From: Manduca sexta
Taxonomy: Eukaryota; Arthropoda; Insecta; Lepidoptera; Sphingidae
Length of the DNA: 64,000 nucleotides
NCBI RefSeq assembly: GCF_014839805.1
Contig: NC_051141.1
Coordinates: forward strand, 13,152,777 to 13,216,776
Direction of reading: 5' to 3'
In this document: positions 55,201 to 64,000 of the stretch, piece after piece
Numbering within the stretch: position 1 is the first letter of the stretch
Layout of the letters: every line of letters begins with the position of its first letter
The notes under the pieces: model-generated
Told to the model about the DNA's origin: nothing
The model's input: the letters and a program-made list of their open reading frames with translations, nothing else
Database searches by the model: none
Program-made: the position numbers and the translations under genes

Positions 55201-58200
55201 TTGACTTGTTTTACATTAAATAGTTTTGTTACAAATATTGTAAGTATTGTTTATCAATGATACATAAAGTGCATCGAAAAGTAATAGTCTTTTCGGCTCT
55301 TATTGTTAGTCCCTCTTATTTTATCGCGCTATATAACTTGTATATTTTAATAAAAAAAATCTATTTTATTGCTTTTTCCTAAAATTAGTCTGATTTGGTT
55401 AAAATTTTGAATTTGAGCATCGTAAATGGCAAATAATGTTTGTATTAAAAGAAGGTATTATTATTCAACGAATTACTATAGAAAACTTGAGTGAAGTGTT
55501 TGTTAAAGATATATATGTTGCAGGCAGTGGAAGGTATTCTGGACGGTCACATTGTTCAGTCCGCTGTGAGCAGCGAACATATTGAAATGATGGGCCGCTA
55601 CCGTGACATCCATCTGCGCGTGTTGAAGCTTCTCGAAGACGCGCGGGTGTACGGCCACGTCTGGACCACTAAGCAGATCACGTGCTGCATCACCGAGTGC
55701 CGCGAGGAGCTGCGGTACAACATCGAGGCAGTGGACTGTCTCATCAGGAACCACCTTGTCAATATGCCCCAGGTATTGTAACTGCTATCAACAACAAGCA
55801 TATTTTTTTGTTAATTAAATATAAAAGTACAGTTTTAGCAAGTGAAATATGTAAGACATAGTTATATAACGTGATTATAAAATAGTTTTATCACTCCCTA
55901 ACCACCAATTATTTAAATTCGTTTTGTTTGTCTCCAGTATGACATCGCAATGGCTCACATGATGGACAATGGTAATAACTATATGGCTGTAGCTTTTGCG
56001 ATGCAGCTGGTCCAGTTGTACCTTGTTGACGACAGAAACAACATGTATGTCAACGAATCCGATTTGTACCACACCACGGAGACACTCGTGAGGATTGTGT
56101 CCATGTCTCGACAGCCGCCGCCCGAGGGTCTCGGCTCGCTTATCGAGATTCTGAGGGTTAATCAGGATCCAAGCGCATATCTAGGCGAAAGATCACCGTT
56201 AGGCCCTACTGCGCACATACACTCTGGCATTTTGCAAGTTCGGGTAAGCCTACTTCACATTTATGTACGTGGTTCTATTGTATACTATTATCAATATTGA
56301 ACGTCTTTGCTGTTTTGAATAACACAATATAACTTTTGAATAACTGTTTGCACCTACAGTCACAAAACTACGACGACCCACCAGGCCTTCAGGAGAAGAC
56401 TGAGAATCTCCTCCGCGAGTGGAGGAACGTCCTGCTCAGCCCGTTGACTGAGATCGAACTAGCACAGAACTTCAACTTGTATGTGCACAGGATGAACATG
56501 AATGGCATACTCAAGTCGGATGACATGATCACACGCTTCTTCAGAATCGCCACGCAAATGTGCATCGAGAATGTTTACCAACAACTAAACGAAGATCGTC
56601 TCAACCCACCGCCGGTTCCTCCCAAAAGGGACAAATACTACACCATGTGCGACTCCTTCATTAAACTGGTGTCGTTGCTTATCAAGAACACGGCGGATAG
56701 CGGCAACCCTACGCCCAAGTTGAATCTTTTGAATAAGGTGTGATTTAGTACTGACTGTTTGATAAACATTGCTTTTTTGTATGACCTATACAGCTTTTCA
56801 TAATAGTAAACTTAGTAGTAAACTTTTTAAAAGCGAAATCGTGTATAAGTTATGTTCCTCATCTAGATTCTGGGAATTATTGCTGGCTGCCTGCTGCAAG
56901 ACCATGAAGAGCATGGTGTCAACTTCCAACAGCTCCCATACCACCGTCTGCTGCTCATTCTGTTTCTCGACATGAACATGGCTGAGCCAGTTCTTGAATC
57001 TATGAACTATCAGGTAATTTATTATGTAATGAATTGAATTTAACTATAATTTTTTTTTAAGATTCTTAATTGACTAATATTTTTCGTCAGATTCTCACCG
57101 CGTTCTGCCATACACTACGCATTATCCGGCCCGGTGTTGCCCCCGGTTTCTGCTACGCTTGGCTCGAAGTGGTCGCACATCGAGCCTTCGTCAACAGAGT
57201 ACTTGCCGTCACGCCACAGCAAAAGGTTTCTAATTAGTTAAAAACATGATGTATTGCAAATAAATTATTAAATTAAGACCTTTTTTTGCTGCACGTATAA
57301 AGTCAGGCATTACTGTTTGATGTAATTGTGTCTATAGTTGACAGGGAATAACTAATACTTGTCAAGGTTTGTGGTCAAACTAATTAGTAATGACAATGGT
57401 ATTGTGCAGGGCTGGGGCATGTATTCGACGCTGCTGATCGACTTATTCAAGTTCCTCGACCCGTTCTTGCGCAACACTGAGCTCGCGGCACCAGTCATGA
57501 TGCTTTACAAGGGCACACTTAAAGTGCTGTTGGTTTTGCTTCACGACTTTCCTGAATTCCTGTGTGACTACCACTACGGCTTCTGTGACGAGATACCGCC
57601 TAATTGCATCCAAATGAGGAATCTAATTCTCTCGGCGTTCCCAAGAAACATGCGCCTCCCGGACCCTTTCACTCCCAATCTGAAGGTAGATCTATTGGCT
57701 GAGATCACGCTGTCGCCGCGCGCAGTCGTCAACTATGCCACGATGATACCTTCATCACAGTTCAAGAAGGACCTCGACGCGTATCTGAAAGCGCGTGCTC
57801 CTGTCACTTTCCTTTCAGAATTAAGGAGCAATATGCAGGTAAATATCGTATAACTCAGTTCAGTTACCAAGAAAACTTACTGGTCACAAAACAGACTAAT
57901 CCATCCAGTTTTCTATACACGGCAATTTGATGCACAGTAATCGCAACTTCTACATAAACACAATATTTTTTTTTTTTATAAAAAAACATTAATGTTATGG
58001 CATTTGATATTGTAATGTGATTATATTGACGACAATAAAATTTAATTAGATAAGCGACGATCCGGCGGCGACCGAGCCCGGCCGACGATACAACAGCCAG
58101 CTAATGAACGCGGTAGTGCTGTACGTAGGCACACAGGCGATCGCACACATACGCGCCAAAGGACAGACGCCGAACATGTCCACCATCGCGCATTCGGCGC

Positions 58201-61200
58201 ACATGGACATCTTCCAAAACTTCACCGTTGACTTCGACTACGAGGGACGGTTAGTGCCGCTTGTTTTATGTCTATAAATAGCAACATAATTTCATCTGTG
58301 CAGATGCGAGATTCCTAATTCGTTCGTTATTATAACGTTGTGGACTGCCGTATGAAAGAGATTATCCATAACTTCACGGCATTGCGCACTCTTGTTTGGA
58401 TACATTATGTAATGTATCATATTATCACAAACTTTTATTTAATTTGAATTTTTTGTATGTATTTACATACATTCTATGTAGATGATATAATAATTATGTA
58501 ACTTGATCAAGACCAAAATGACTTGTCAAGACAAAATTAAATCTTGCGACTAGCCTAAAATAAGCGATCTAAAAACTCAATGGCGTTTGATATGCGATTC
58601 TGTAAAATTTTTAACAGCTCTCAACTGACATAATTATCAAATCAAAGTAGTTAATTTTCAAGGAGATATTAGGAAATTTGTGATACAAAAATTTTGCCCT
58701 CATGCTATGGGTGAGTTAACTAATCTAGTGATATAGCAAAACATCTATGGAAAATACTTAACATTTTATCCACATCGTGATTTGCAAGTTTTTAATGAGC
58801 ATATTAGCGTATTTTCTGTAATTATGTTACTTTTGTATTAATATCTAAGGACGCTGTGACATTATGTCATCCGTATATTTCAAAATAATAATAACTTTTG
58901 GAGCACAAAGGATATTGTTCTGTGCCCATACATAATTCGCCCCTGAACCGACAGCAATGGAAAAATGTTTGTAACATTTAGAATTATTAATAAATTCTCA
59001 TAACATATTATTGTAGTGCTGGAATACTTTGTGTTGGGTGTTGTTCTTGGGGTGTTAATTAAAACACGGGGTTCGTAGCACAATCATATATTACACAAAC
59101 AAATTAACATAAAACGGGCTAATACAATTAAATTGTCCATACGACATCGGCGTGCGCGCACGTTTTGTTCTCGAGTGACGTCGCTGGACACTGGATGGAG
59201 GAGTGCGGTGACGGAGGGGACGGTACGGTAGGCATGGTGCATGGTGCATTGTCCGAACCGATCTCGGTTGGGACAATGCTATAAGCCGGGTGTAGATGTA
59301 TGTAACTTAAGTTCGCGTTACATCTATACTATTATATAAAGCTGAAGAGTTTGTTTGTTTGTTTGAACGTGCTAATCTCGGGAACTACCAGTCCAAACCG
59401 AAAAATTATTTTTGTGTTGAATAGCCCTTTGTTTATGGAGTGCTCTAAGTTATATATCATCACGCTATGACCAATAGGAGCGGAGCAGTAATGAAACATG
59501 TTGCAAAAACGGGGACAATTTATTAGTTTTGAGAGCTTCCGTTGCGTGCGCTGCGTAAATGGTTAAAGTTATGCAACAATGATGTGTGACGGGATTGTTC
59601 CTCTTAAAATGTTCTAAAAAATATATTATAAAACAAAGTCCCCCGCTGCATCTGTCTGCCTGAACGTGTTAAACTCAAAAGCTACCCAACGTATTAAGAT
59701 GAAATTTGGTATGGAGACAGTTTGAGACCCTGGGAAGAACATAGGCTCCCGGGAAACTACTACTTTTATAACGGAAAACTTTATAACGCGGGTGGAGCCG
59801 CGGGCAAAAGCTAGTTATTTATAAAACGGACAAGCTGGGATATCGCATTAATCCAGAAAAACGATTAGATTTTGAGTTTATAATTGAGCGTAAACATTGA
59901 TAGTTTTCAATGTTCAAGGTAGATTTAAATTCCCATCATTTACGCTTTAATTAATATGCTTTACATTGATAAAGGTATCCAACATAATGTATCGAAGCAC
60001 TAAAGATCCATCACTATGTAGGTATCTGATTATTTTCTATTTTAATAAGGCTATTTTAAGACTTGATTTATATAAAAGGTACCTAAATTATGTAGTATTT
60101 ACATCCTCTTAGAGTACTTGCCCTTCAGAATTTATCTATTTTATATATAATCGTATACATATATATAAAAAAAACACCATCAGTTATTACGCCCGTATTC
60201 CTTGAAGAGCCAGGCAGAGGCGCACTGTTGAGAATTCACGCTTCATCAAAACATGGCAGATTTTACACACTTTTGGTAGACTCTTAGGGCATGCAGGATT
60301 AAATCAAACAAATAAATTCAGTTCATATTTTTATTTCTGCATCATCTACATTGTTAATTTTGCTCTTAGAAACTCAAACAGTACTCATAGATCGTTTCAT
60401 ACACGAAGAGGCGCCCCACTATTTTCACTTTTTTACTTCGCCTGAACAATGTGCGTGAGCAGCGTGATAGTACAATACCGCGTAAGTGACAAATAATAAT
60501 AGGGCTATCAATCAAAAGTTTCGTATTATAAGTATCAATTTTAATTGTGACCTGTTTGTCATTTCTGCAATAATATAATAATTTTCAAAATTAACCCATA
60601 TAGGTAAATCTTTTTTATTAGTTCTCGTAGGCTTTATTTTTGTTAAAAAGTGTTTATATTTTCTGTTTTTGCTAGTAAGAATTAAACTAAACAAAACTAG
60701 TACAAAAATAATCATCAAAATCTTACTTTGTTTTGTGAAGTTTTTTACTGTATCTTCGCATTACAAAGTCTCATACCATTGAAATATGTAACCAATTTGG
60801 AGTGAATCGAAATCTAAAGAAAAACGAGTTTTTAAGCAGTATAGTATAGTAGCAGTAGGGTATAGCGCTAATGGTAAATGTGTGGATATAATTTATCTTT
60901 CATTTTGTCGCGTCCCTAACAATCGTGGAGAATAAATACTATCCTTTCTCCTAACTGTACCTTCCACTCCCCATTTGAGATATATTGACCTAACTTACCG
61001 CCGTCCCCTCCAGATACCTGTTCCTGAACGCAATCGCGAATCAGCTGCGGTACCCGAATAGTCACACGCACTACTTCTCGTGCTGCCTGCTGTACCTGTT
61101 CGCGGAGGCCAACTCGGAGGCGGTGCAGGAGCAGATCACGCGCATGCTGCTCGAACGGCTCATCGTCAACAGACCACATCCGTGGGGGCTGCTCATTACA

Positions 61201-61530
61201 TTCATCGAGCTCATCAAGAATCCCATCTACAAGTTCTGGACTCATGAGTTCGTGCATTGCGCTCCAGAGATTGAGAAGTAAGTCATATTCCTATATTTTA
61301 CAGTTGCACATGTCTCATCAATCCTTAACCATCTATCATGAAATAACTATTAAATTCATATTTTAACCTCATATCACTCATTTGTGTTGGTGGTCGTCCC
61401 GCGGCACCACGTTACGTGATGTCGACGTTGATGAATGTGGTATTTGCGCAGATTGTTCGCGTCTGTCGCGCGCTCGTGCATCTCGGACAAGGCCGGTGGC
61501 GGAGGGCTTGAACGGGAGATAGCCGAGTAG
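43119..61530 (+). CDS. CNOT1: CCR4-NOT transcription complex subunit 1 (Not1), complete, 15 coding exons
   Basis: Scaffold of the cytoplasmic and nuclear CCR4-NOT deadenylase. Exons: 43119-43220, 48806-49024, 49692-49875, 49943-52451, 53133-54543, 54620-55186, 55524-55772, 55938-56243, 56360-56737, 56867-57013, 57091-57225, 57410-57838, 58050-58249, 61014-61277, 61452-61530. All junctions are in phase and give 2392 residues (human 2376). Regions by homology to human CNOT1: N-terminal HEAT repeats about 1-790; TTP/Nanos-binding HEAT block from about 805 ([20 protein letters not shown]); CAF1-binding MIF4G about 1060-1290; a Pro/Met-rich linker about 1295-1330 unlike the human Thr-rich one; CNOT9-binding DUF3819 about 1350-1580; C-terminal NOT-module domain from about 1820 to the end. 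No break or missing block seen. Confidence 0.97.
45350..45525 (-). mobile_element. Decayed Helitron-like copy, reverse orientation
   Basis: On the minus strand: ATACTGAAGAACTAGTTC, CAGTGTTGGATAGCTCAATC, TTATCCCGAGAAATTTACAC and GGAGCCGCGAGCAAAAGC, the shared order of the family. The ends are eroded. Confidence 0.6.
46329..46375. other. 18-bp-arm hairpin in CNOT1 intron 1
   Basis: Arms 46329-46346 and 46358-46375 are complementary over 18 positions with one G-T wobble, around the loop ATTCACCGAAC. A second pair, TTACTG (46318-46323) and CAGTAA (46390-46395), extends the fold to about 78 nt. It is either a miRNA-precursor-like hairpin or the remains of a short inverted-repeat element. Confidence 0.5.
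47113..47400 (+). repeat. Dispersed repeat starting TAGGGTTCCGTACCTCAAA
   Basis: The head TAGGGTTCCGTACCTCAAAC, a CTTTCCGTCTGGCTATCTAT segment and TATAGGGTACTTCTCC downstream follow a common lepidopteran interspersed repeat as I remember it. Diverged, with no ORF. Confidence 0.5.
48806..49024 (+). CDS. CNOT1: CNOT1 exon 2 (residues 35-107)
   Basis: Acceptor TTTTGTCCCAACAG, donor [29 protein letters not shown] aligns with human HGPEADRHLLRCLFSH. Phase 0 at both ends. Confidence 0.93.
49025..49691 (+). other. CNOT1 intron 2, 667 nt
   Basis: AT-rich intron with nothing recognised in it. Confidence 0.85.
49692..49875 (+). CDS. CNOT1: CNOT1 exon 3 (residues 108-168)
   Basis: Acceptor CATTTTCAG, donor [30 protein letters not shown] aligns with the human [20 protein letters not shown] segment. 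Ends in phase 1. Confidence 0.93.
49943..52451 (+). CDS. CNOT1: CNOT1 exon 4 (residues 169-1004)
   Basis: Very large exon of 2509 nt. It encodes most of the N-terminal HEAT repeats ([56 protein letters not shown]), a Pro/Gly/Met-rich linker, and the TTP-binding HEAT block ([40 protein letters not shown]). Donor TACAG|GTTAGT ends in phase 2; the frame runs on only to TAA at 52462. Confidence 0.97.
52452..53132 (+). other. CNOT1 intron 4, 681 nt
   Basis: AT-rich intron with a good pyrimidine tract before its acceptor (TCTTTTTTTCAG). Nothing else recognised. Confidence 0.85.
53133..54543 (+). CDS. CNOT1: CNOT1 exon 5 (residues 1005-1475)
   Basis: The first base completes an Arg codon. It encodes [17 protein letters not shown], the CAF1-binding MIF4G domain ([58 protein letters not shown]), a Met/Pro-rich linker and the first part of the CNOT9-binding domain ([20 protein letters not shown]). 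Donor CAG|GTATAT. Confidence 0.97.
54620..55186 (+). CDS. CNOT1: CNOT1 exon 6 (residues 1476-1664)
   Basis: [20 protein letters not shown] and [20 protein letters not shown] align with human CNOT1. It covers the end of the CNOT9-binding domain and the following connector. Donor AAG|GTAAAC, phase 0. Confidence 0.96.
55524..55772 (+). CDS. CNOT1: CNOT1 exon 7 (residues 1665-1747)
   Basis: Acceptor [14 protein letters not shown] and [20 protein letters not shown] correspond to human AVEGLLDA and [20 protein letters not shown]. Donor CAG|GTATTG. The 337-nt intron before it is AT-rich and featureless. Confidence 0.96.
55938..56243 (+). CDS. CNOT1: CNOT1 exon 8 (residues 1748-1849)
   Basis: Acceptor [29 protein letters not shown] aligns with human [20 protein letters not shown]. 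Donor CGG|GTAAGC. Confidence 0.96.
56360..56737 (+). CDS. CNOT1: CNOT1 exon 9 (residues 1850-1975)
   Basis: Starts [20 protein letters not shown], the start of the C-terminal NOT-module domain, and ends [10 protein letters not shown]. Donor AAG|GTGTGA. Confidence 0.96.
56867..57013 (+). CDS. CNOT1: CNOT1 exon 10 (residues 1976-2024)
   Basis: Acceptor [28 protein letters not shown] followed by [17 protein letters not shown] matches human LGIVVGVLLQDHD and [18 protein letters not shown]. Donor CAG|GTAATT. Confidence 0.95.
57091..57225 (+). CDS. CNOT1: CNOT1 exon 11 (residues 2025-2069)
   Basis: Acceptor [28 protein letters not shown] and [13 protein letters not shown] match human [20 protein letters not shown] and VYAWLELISHRIF. 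Donor AAG|GTTTCT. Confidence 0.95.
57410..57838 (+). CDS. CNOT1: CNOT1 exon 12 (residues 2070-2212)
   Basis: [40 protein letters not shown] and [20 protein letters not shown] are almost identical to human. This is the most conserved part of the NOT-module domain. Donor CAG|GTAAAT. Confidence 0.97.
58050..58249 (+). CDS. CNOT1: CNOT1 exon 13 (residues 2213-2278)
   Basis: Acceptor TTTAATTAG is weak, but the homology is clear: [20 protein letters not shown] and [20 protein letters not shown]. Donor ACG|GTTAGT splits an Arg codon, phase 2. Confidence 0.95.
58250..61013 (+). other. CNOT1 intron 13, 2.8 kb
   Basis: Contains a complete non-autonomous Helitron at 59323-59814 and a GC-richer stretch near 59140-59290 with a small direct repeat (GCATGGTGCATGGTGCATT). 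The remainder is AT-rich with no recognised gene. Confidence 0.8.
59323..59814 (+). mobile_element. Complete non-autonomous Helitron (492 bp)
   Basis: Begins TCTATACTATTATATAAAGC after an A and ends GGTGGAGCCGCGGGCAAAAG then CTAG before a T. The 5' TC, 3' CTAG and A/T target context are all intact. A short GC-rich palindrome (GCCGCGGGC) lies just before the 3' end, as expected for the Helitron terminator. No Rep/helicase ORF. Confidence 0.88.
61014..61277 (+). CDS. CNOT1: CNOT1 exon 14 (residues 2280-2366)
   Basis: Acceptor [33 protein letters not shown] and [20 protein letters not shown] are near-identical to human. Donor GAGAA|GTAAGT, phase 2. Confidence 0.97.
61452..61530 (+). CDS. CNOT1: CNOT1 exon 15, last coding part (residues 2367-2392 and stop)
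   Basis: Acceptor TTGCGCAG. The first base completes Lys, then [20 protein letters not shown] and REIAE before TAG. It corresponds to human KLFQSVAQCCMGQKQ. The exon likely continues to a donor at 61591|61592. Confidence 0.9.
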
Positions 61531-61796
61531 CGGCGCGCCATTTGGGAGTCTGTCACGTTCCAGACCGTGTTCCTTGGTCCGACATTGGCAGGTAATAAAT
61601 GAATCTAATTGATCATCGCTTTCGAGCATATGTCTTGTGTTCTAGTTGTATAACTTGTTTGTCTATTGGCGCAGACTTCCAAGCAGAGGCAGCTGCAAGG
61701 CCAGCACCTCCGCCACCCCCGCCCAAGCCTCAACCACAGCCTTCTACTTCAGCTGGAACTTCAGCTTTCCTGTGGAACCAATTGTTTAAACGTTAA
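61531..61796 (+). other. In-frame extension of CNOT1 beyond TAG, spliced
   Basis: After the TAG the same frame stays open for 20 codons (RRAIWESVTFQTVFLGPTLA) to a good donor GCAG|GTAATA in phase 1. The next acceptor (TTGGCGCAG, exon from 61675) continues in the matching phase with DFQAEAAARP, a run of six prolines, KPQPQPSTSAGTSAFLWNQ and LFKR, then TAA at 61794-61796. This gives 60 codons. It is either a spliced 3' UTR or a C-terminal extension made by readthrough. Confidence 0.45.
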
Positions 61797-63348
61797 ATAT
61801 ACGTGATAGTGCGCAGTTATCCGTTCAGAACAATTGTAATGCGTGAAATGATAATTCATCATAATAAATTGGTAAATCTGATAATAGATGACAGTTCATA
61901 CTGTGTTTCGGTCGTACAGAAACCGTTCATATGATCAAGAAACATTCTCTAGGATTTGTGTGACTTAATATTAACTCTATAAGTTATGTTGCCAGTGTGC
62001 GAAATGGTAGAAATAATAATTTAAAAAAATCGTATGTTGATATCCAAGCTATGATTTAAAATTTGAAATGTGGAATGGTCTACATGGAGGTCGTTGATTA
62101 AACATGGACCGCTAAATAATAATTATAAGTCTCTCGAGTGATAAAAGAAAGTTGTAAAATATTGCTGTTTTTAGTATTGATTGATATATTGTTATGGATT
62201 TATCGTCAAGATTTTATTAGATTGGTTTTAAATTTGTCCCCTGTTGACGCATGTTATAATGTAATTCAATTGTATAGTTTAAACGATTTTATACTTGTAG
62301 ACTTGTAGAGTTGATGAGACATGTTGGGGCCATGAGGACTTAACAATTTTTTCATTAAAAAAATCCTAGTTTTGACTGCATCATGGTCGCTCACCTAAAT
62401 AGTTTAACACTACTTTAATATACCAATTAATGATGCGTGGATGCGTAAATTAAGTTTGTATTTTTTGTGTTAAATTACTTAAGATAAACGACGTAATCGC
62501 ATAGTGTGCGCAAATTTGATCATGCTAAATAATAAGTAGAGGAGTATGTTATAATGATTGTCATAACATTATTGCTAGTAAATATTGTCATTTGAAGTAA
62601 TTACAATACGATTTGCAAAGTTGGATAGCTGTGTTGATCCGAGATGGGTTGCTTAGTATATTTAAAATTGCAGGGGTGGTGTGAAAAGTGCGGCACCTAA
62701 ATAATTACGCGTAGTTTACTCCACATGGACGGGGGTCTGTTGTGCTGGTCCCGCGCACATCGAGCTGCACGGAGAGTTCGCGCGACCAGCCTGACCGACC
62801 GCGGAACTTCTCTAGATCTATAATATAAAGTGTAAACATTAAGTGATAACTCGATTGACTGAGCAGCGCTCAGCGCCGCTAACATAGTCTCTTCTACACC
62901 GCATTTTGCTTATAAACTATTTTATTCAGAGTTTTAACCATCCATTATTTTGTCGCTTCTACCTTGCCAGTGTTGTAAAAGGGACAAAACAATGTTTACA
63001 AAGTTTATAAGTGAGGCGGTTAATATTTAGTAAATATATTGAGTATAGCGACTAACTTAAGTTTTCAAATATAATGACATAATATTATAATGTAAAGTTT
63101 TATAGTTCTTATTCAAATGTAACTTAGGGTGGTCTAGTTTAATGTTTTTAAGTATCCTTCTCGTATTGTAATCTAACTGATTTAAGCAATTGTGTTTTAT
63201 TAAAATTATTTTTTCATAATATTGTTTTATTCCTTGATGTCATATCTTATAAAATTAGTTATTAATTAAATGCTATTAGTTTTAATGCAGTCATTATTAC
63301 ACTTTAAGCTTAGAAATGACTTAATTTCACATTTATTAATATTTTACA
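61797..63348. other. CNOT1 3' flank
   Basis: AT-rich, with AATAAA at 61863-61868 as the first plausible poly(A) signal. A GC-richer patch at 62695-62890 has no recognisable coding sequence. It could hold a promoter of a neighbouring gene; nothing supports that directly. Confidence 0.6.
61863..61868 (+). promoter_or_regulatory. Possible poly(A) signal of CNOT1
   Basis: AATAAA 67 nt after the end of the extended frame and 333 nt after the TAG stop. Motif only. Confidence 0.4.
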
Positions 63349-63612
63349 ACTAGTTCACCCGACAGACGTGTCCTGTCTAAGTATGCATTTAAAGTATGCA
63401 TTCTATCAATCGCTGACAATTATTTCAAACAATTGACAGTTATGTAAAATTAATATTGTTAAGTTTTCATAAAAAAATAATTCCGCGCAATTTTTTGATT
63501 TTTTTTCTTTAATAAGAACCTTCTGACAATAACAAACATAAAAAATTAATAAAAATAAGTGAAATCAGTCCATTCATTCCCGCGTGATGCGATGACCAAG
63601 GGAAATAGACAT
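63349..63612 (+). repeat. Second copy of the ACTAGTTxACCCGACAG repeat
   Basis: Shares ordered blocks with 10981-11290: ACTAGTTCACCCGACAGACG, ATCGCTGACAATTATTTC, TTCCGCGCAATTTTTTGATT, GTGAAATCAGTCCATTC and GGGAAATAGAC. Confidence 0.7.
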
Positions 63613-63885
63613 TCATCACTACATAGTATAAAACAAAGTCGCTTTCTCTCTCCCTATGTCCCTTTGTATGCTTAATTCTTTAAAACTACGCAACGGATTT
63701 TGATGCGGTTTTTTTAATAGATAGAGTCATTCAAGAGGAAGGTTTATATGTATAATAACATCCATTAAATAGTGGAGAAATACTGTTATTTTTGAGGTTT
63801 CTAATGTGATGTTAATTATCATTTTTTTCTGTAGTGTATTTAGTATCAGCATTGCACCCGTGCGAAGCCGGGGCGGGTCGCTAGT
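63613..63885 (-). mobile_element. Abundant lepidopteran Helitron-like repeat, reverse orientation
   Basis: On the minus strand it starts ACTAGCGACCCGCCCCGGCT, then TTCGCACGGGTGCAATGCTG, TTCTCCACTATTTAATGG and AAACCGCATCAAAATCCGTT, and ends in GCGACTTTGTTTTATACTAT. I recognise this order as one of the most frequent dispersed sequences in moths and butterflies. Confidence 0.65.
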
Positions 63886-64000
63886 TTTTATATATAATAA
63901 TAGATTATGAAGCATTGAAGTTGTATTATAAAATCCGCCGCAGTGGCCTACGTAAACAGGTCGCGTTCCGGAATTAGTGCGTGTATATCGCACAAAAGCA

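Noticed and set aside
62697..62885. Minus-strand 62-codon frame in a GC-rich patch
   Set aside because: Arg/Ala-rich because of GC content; no motif or splice support.

Overview
The window is nuclear DNA of an insect, almost certainly a moth or butterfly (Lepidoptera). It is AT-rich and carries spliceosomal introns with GT/AG borders. Non-autonomous Helitron-type repeats recur with a 5' end like TCTATACTATTATATAAAGC and a 3' end like CTAGT, and there is a tRNA-derived SINE. All recognisable genes are single-copy animal genes. The species cannot be named from the sequence alone.

Positions 1-31,222 (+): the 3' part of an ERG/FLI-class ETS transcription factor gene, best matched to Ets65A (D-ets-3). 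Six coding exons are visible: three tiny cassettes (54, 72 and 48 nt, all phase 1-1) spread over 25 kb, two exons that encode the ETS DNA-binding domain, and a Gly/Ser/Pro/His-rich terminal exon. The 5' part lies upstream of the window. The long introns hold old transposons and several GC-rich patches that could be regulatory.

Positions 31,223-43,118: a gene-poor stretch with Helitron copies that also holds two compact mitochondrial genes pointing at each other. A two-exon COX7C-like gene (+, 37,252-37,811) faces NDUFB1/MNLL (-, 39,093-39,266). The NDUFB1 start codon lies 1 nt downstream of the stop of a 41-codon ORF that begins just after a strong splice acceptor. This looks like a dicistronic transcript for two small membrane proteins.

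Positions 43,119-61,530 (+): a complete CNOT1/Not1 gene, the scaffold of the CCR4-NOT deadenylase. It has 15 coding exons and 2392 codons, and every junction is phase-consistent. A 13-bp-arm palindrome and a minimal uORF sit directly before its start codon. After the TAG stop, the frame stays open for 60 more codons across a further phase-matched intron, which makes it a candidate for stop-codon readthrough or an alternative C-terminus.

Positions 61,797-64,000: the CNOT1 3' flank, with repeats at its end. No rRNA gene, functional tRNA gene or CRISPR array was seen. Most open frames outside these genes look like chance ORFs.
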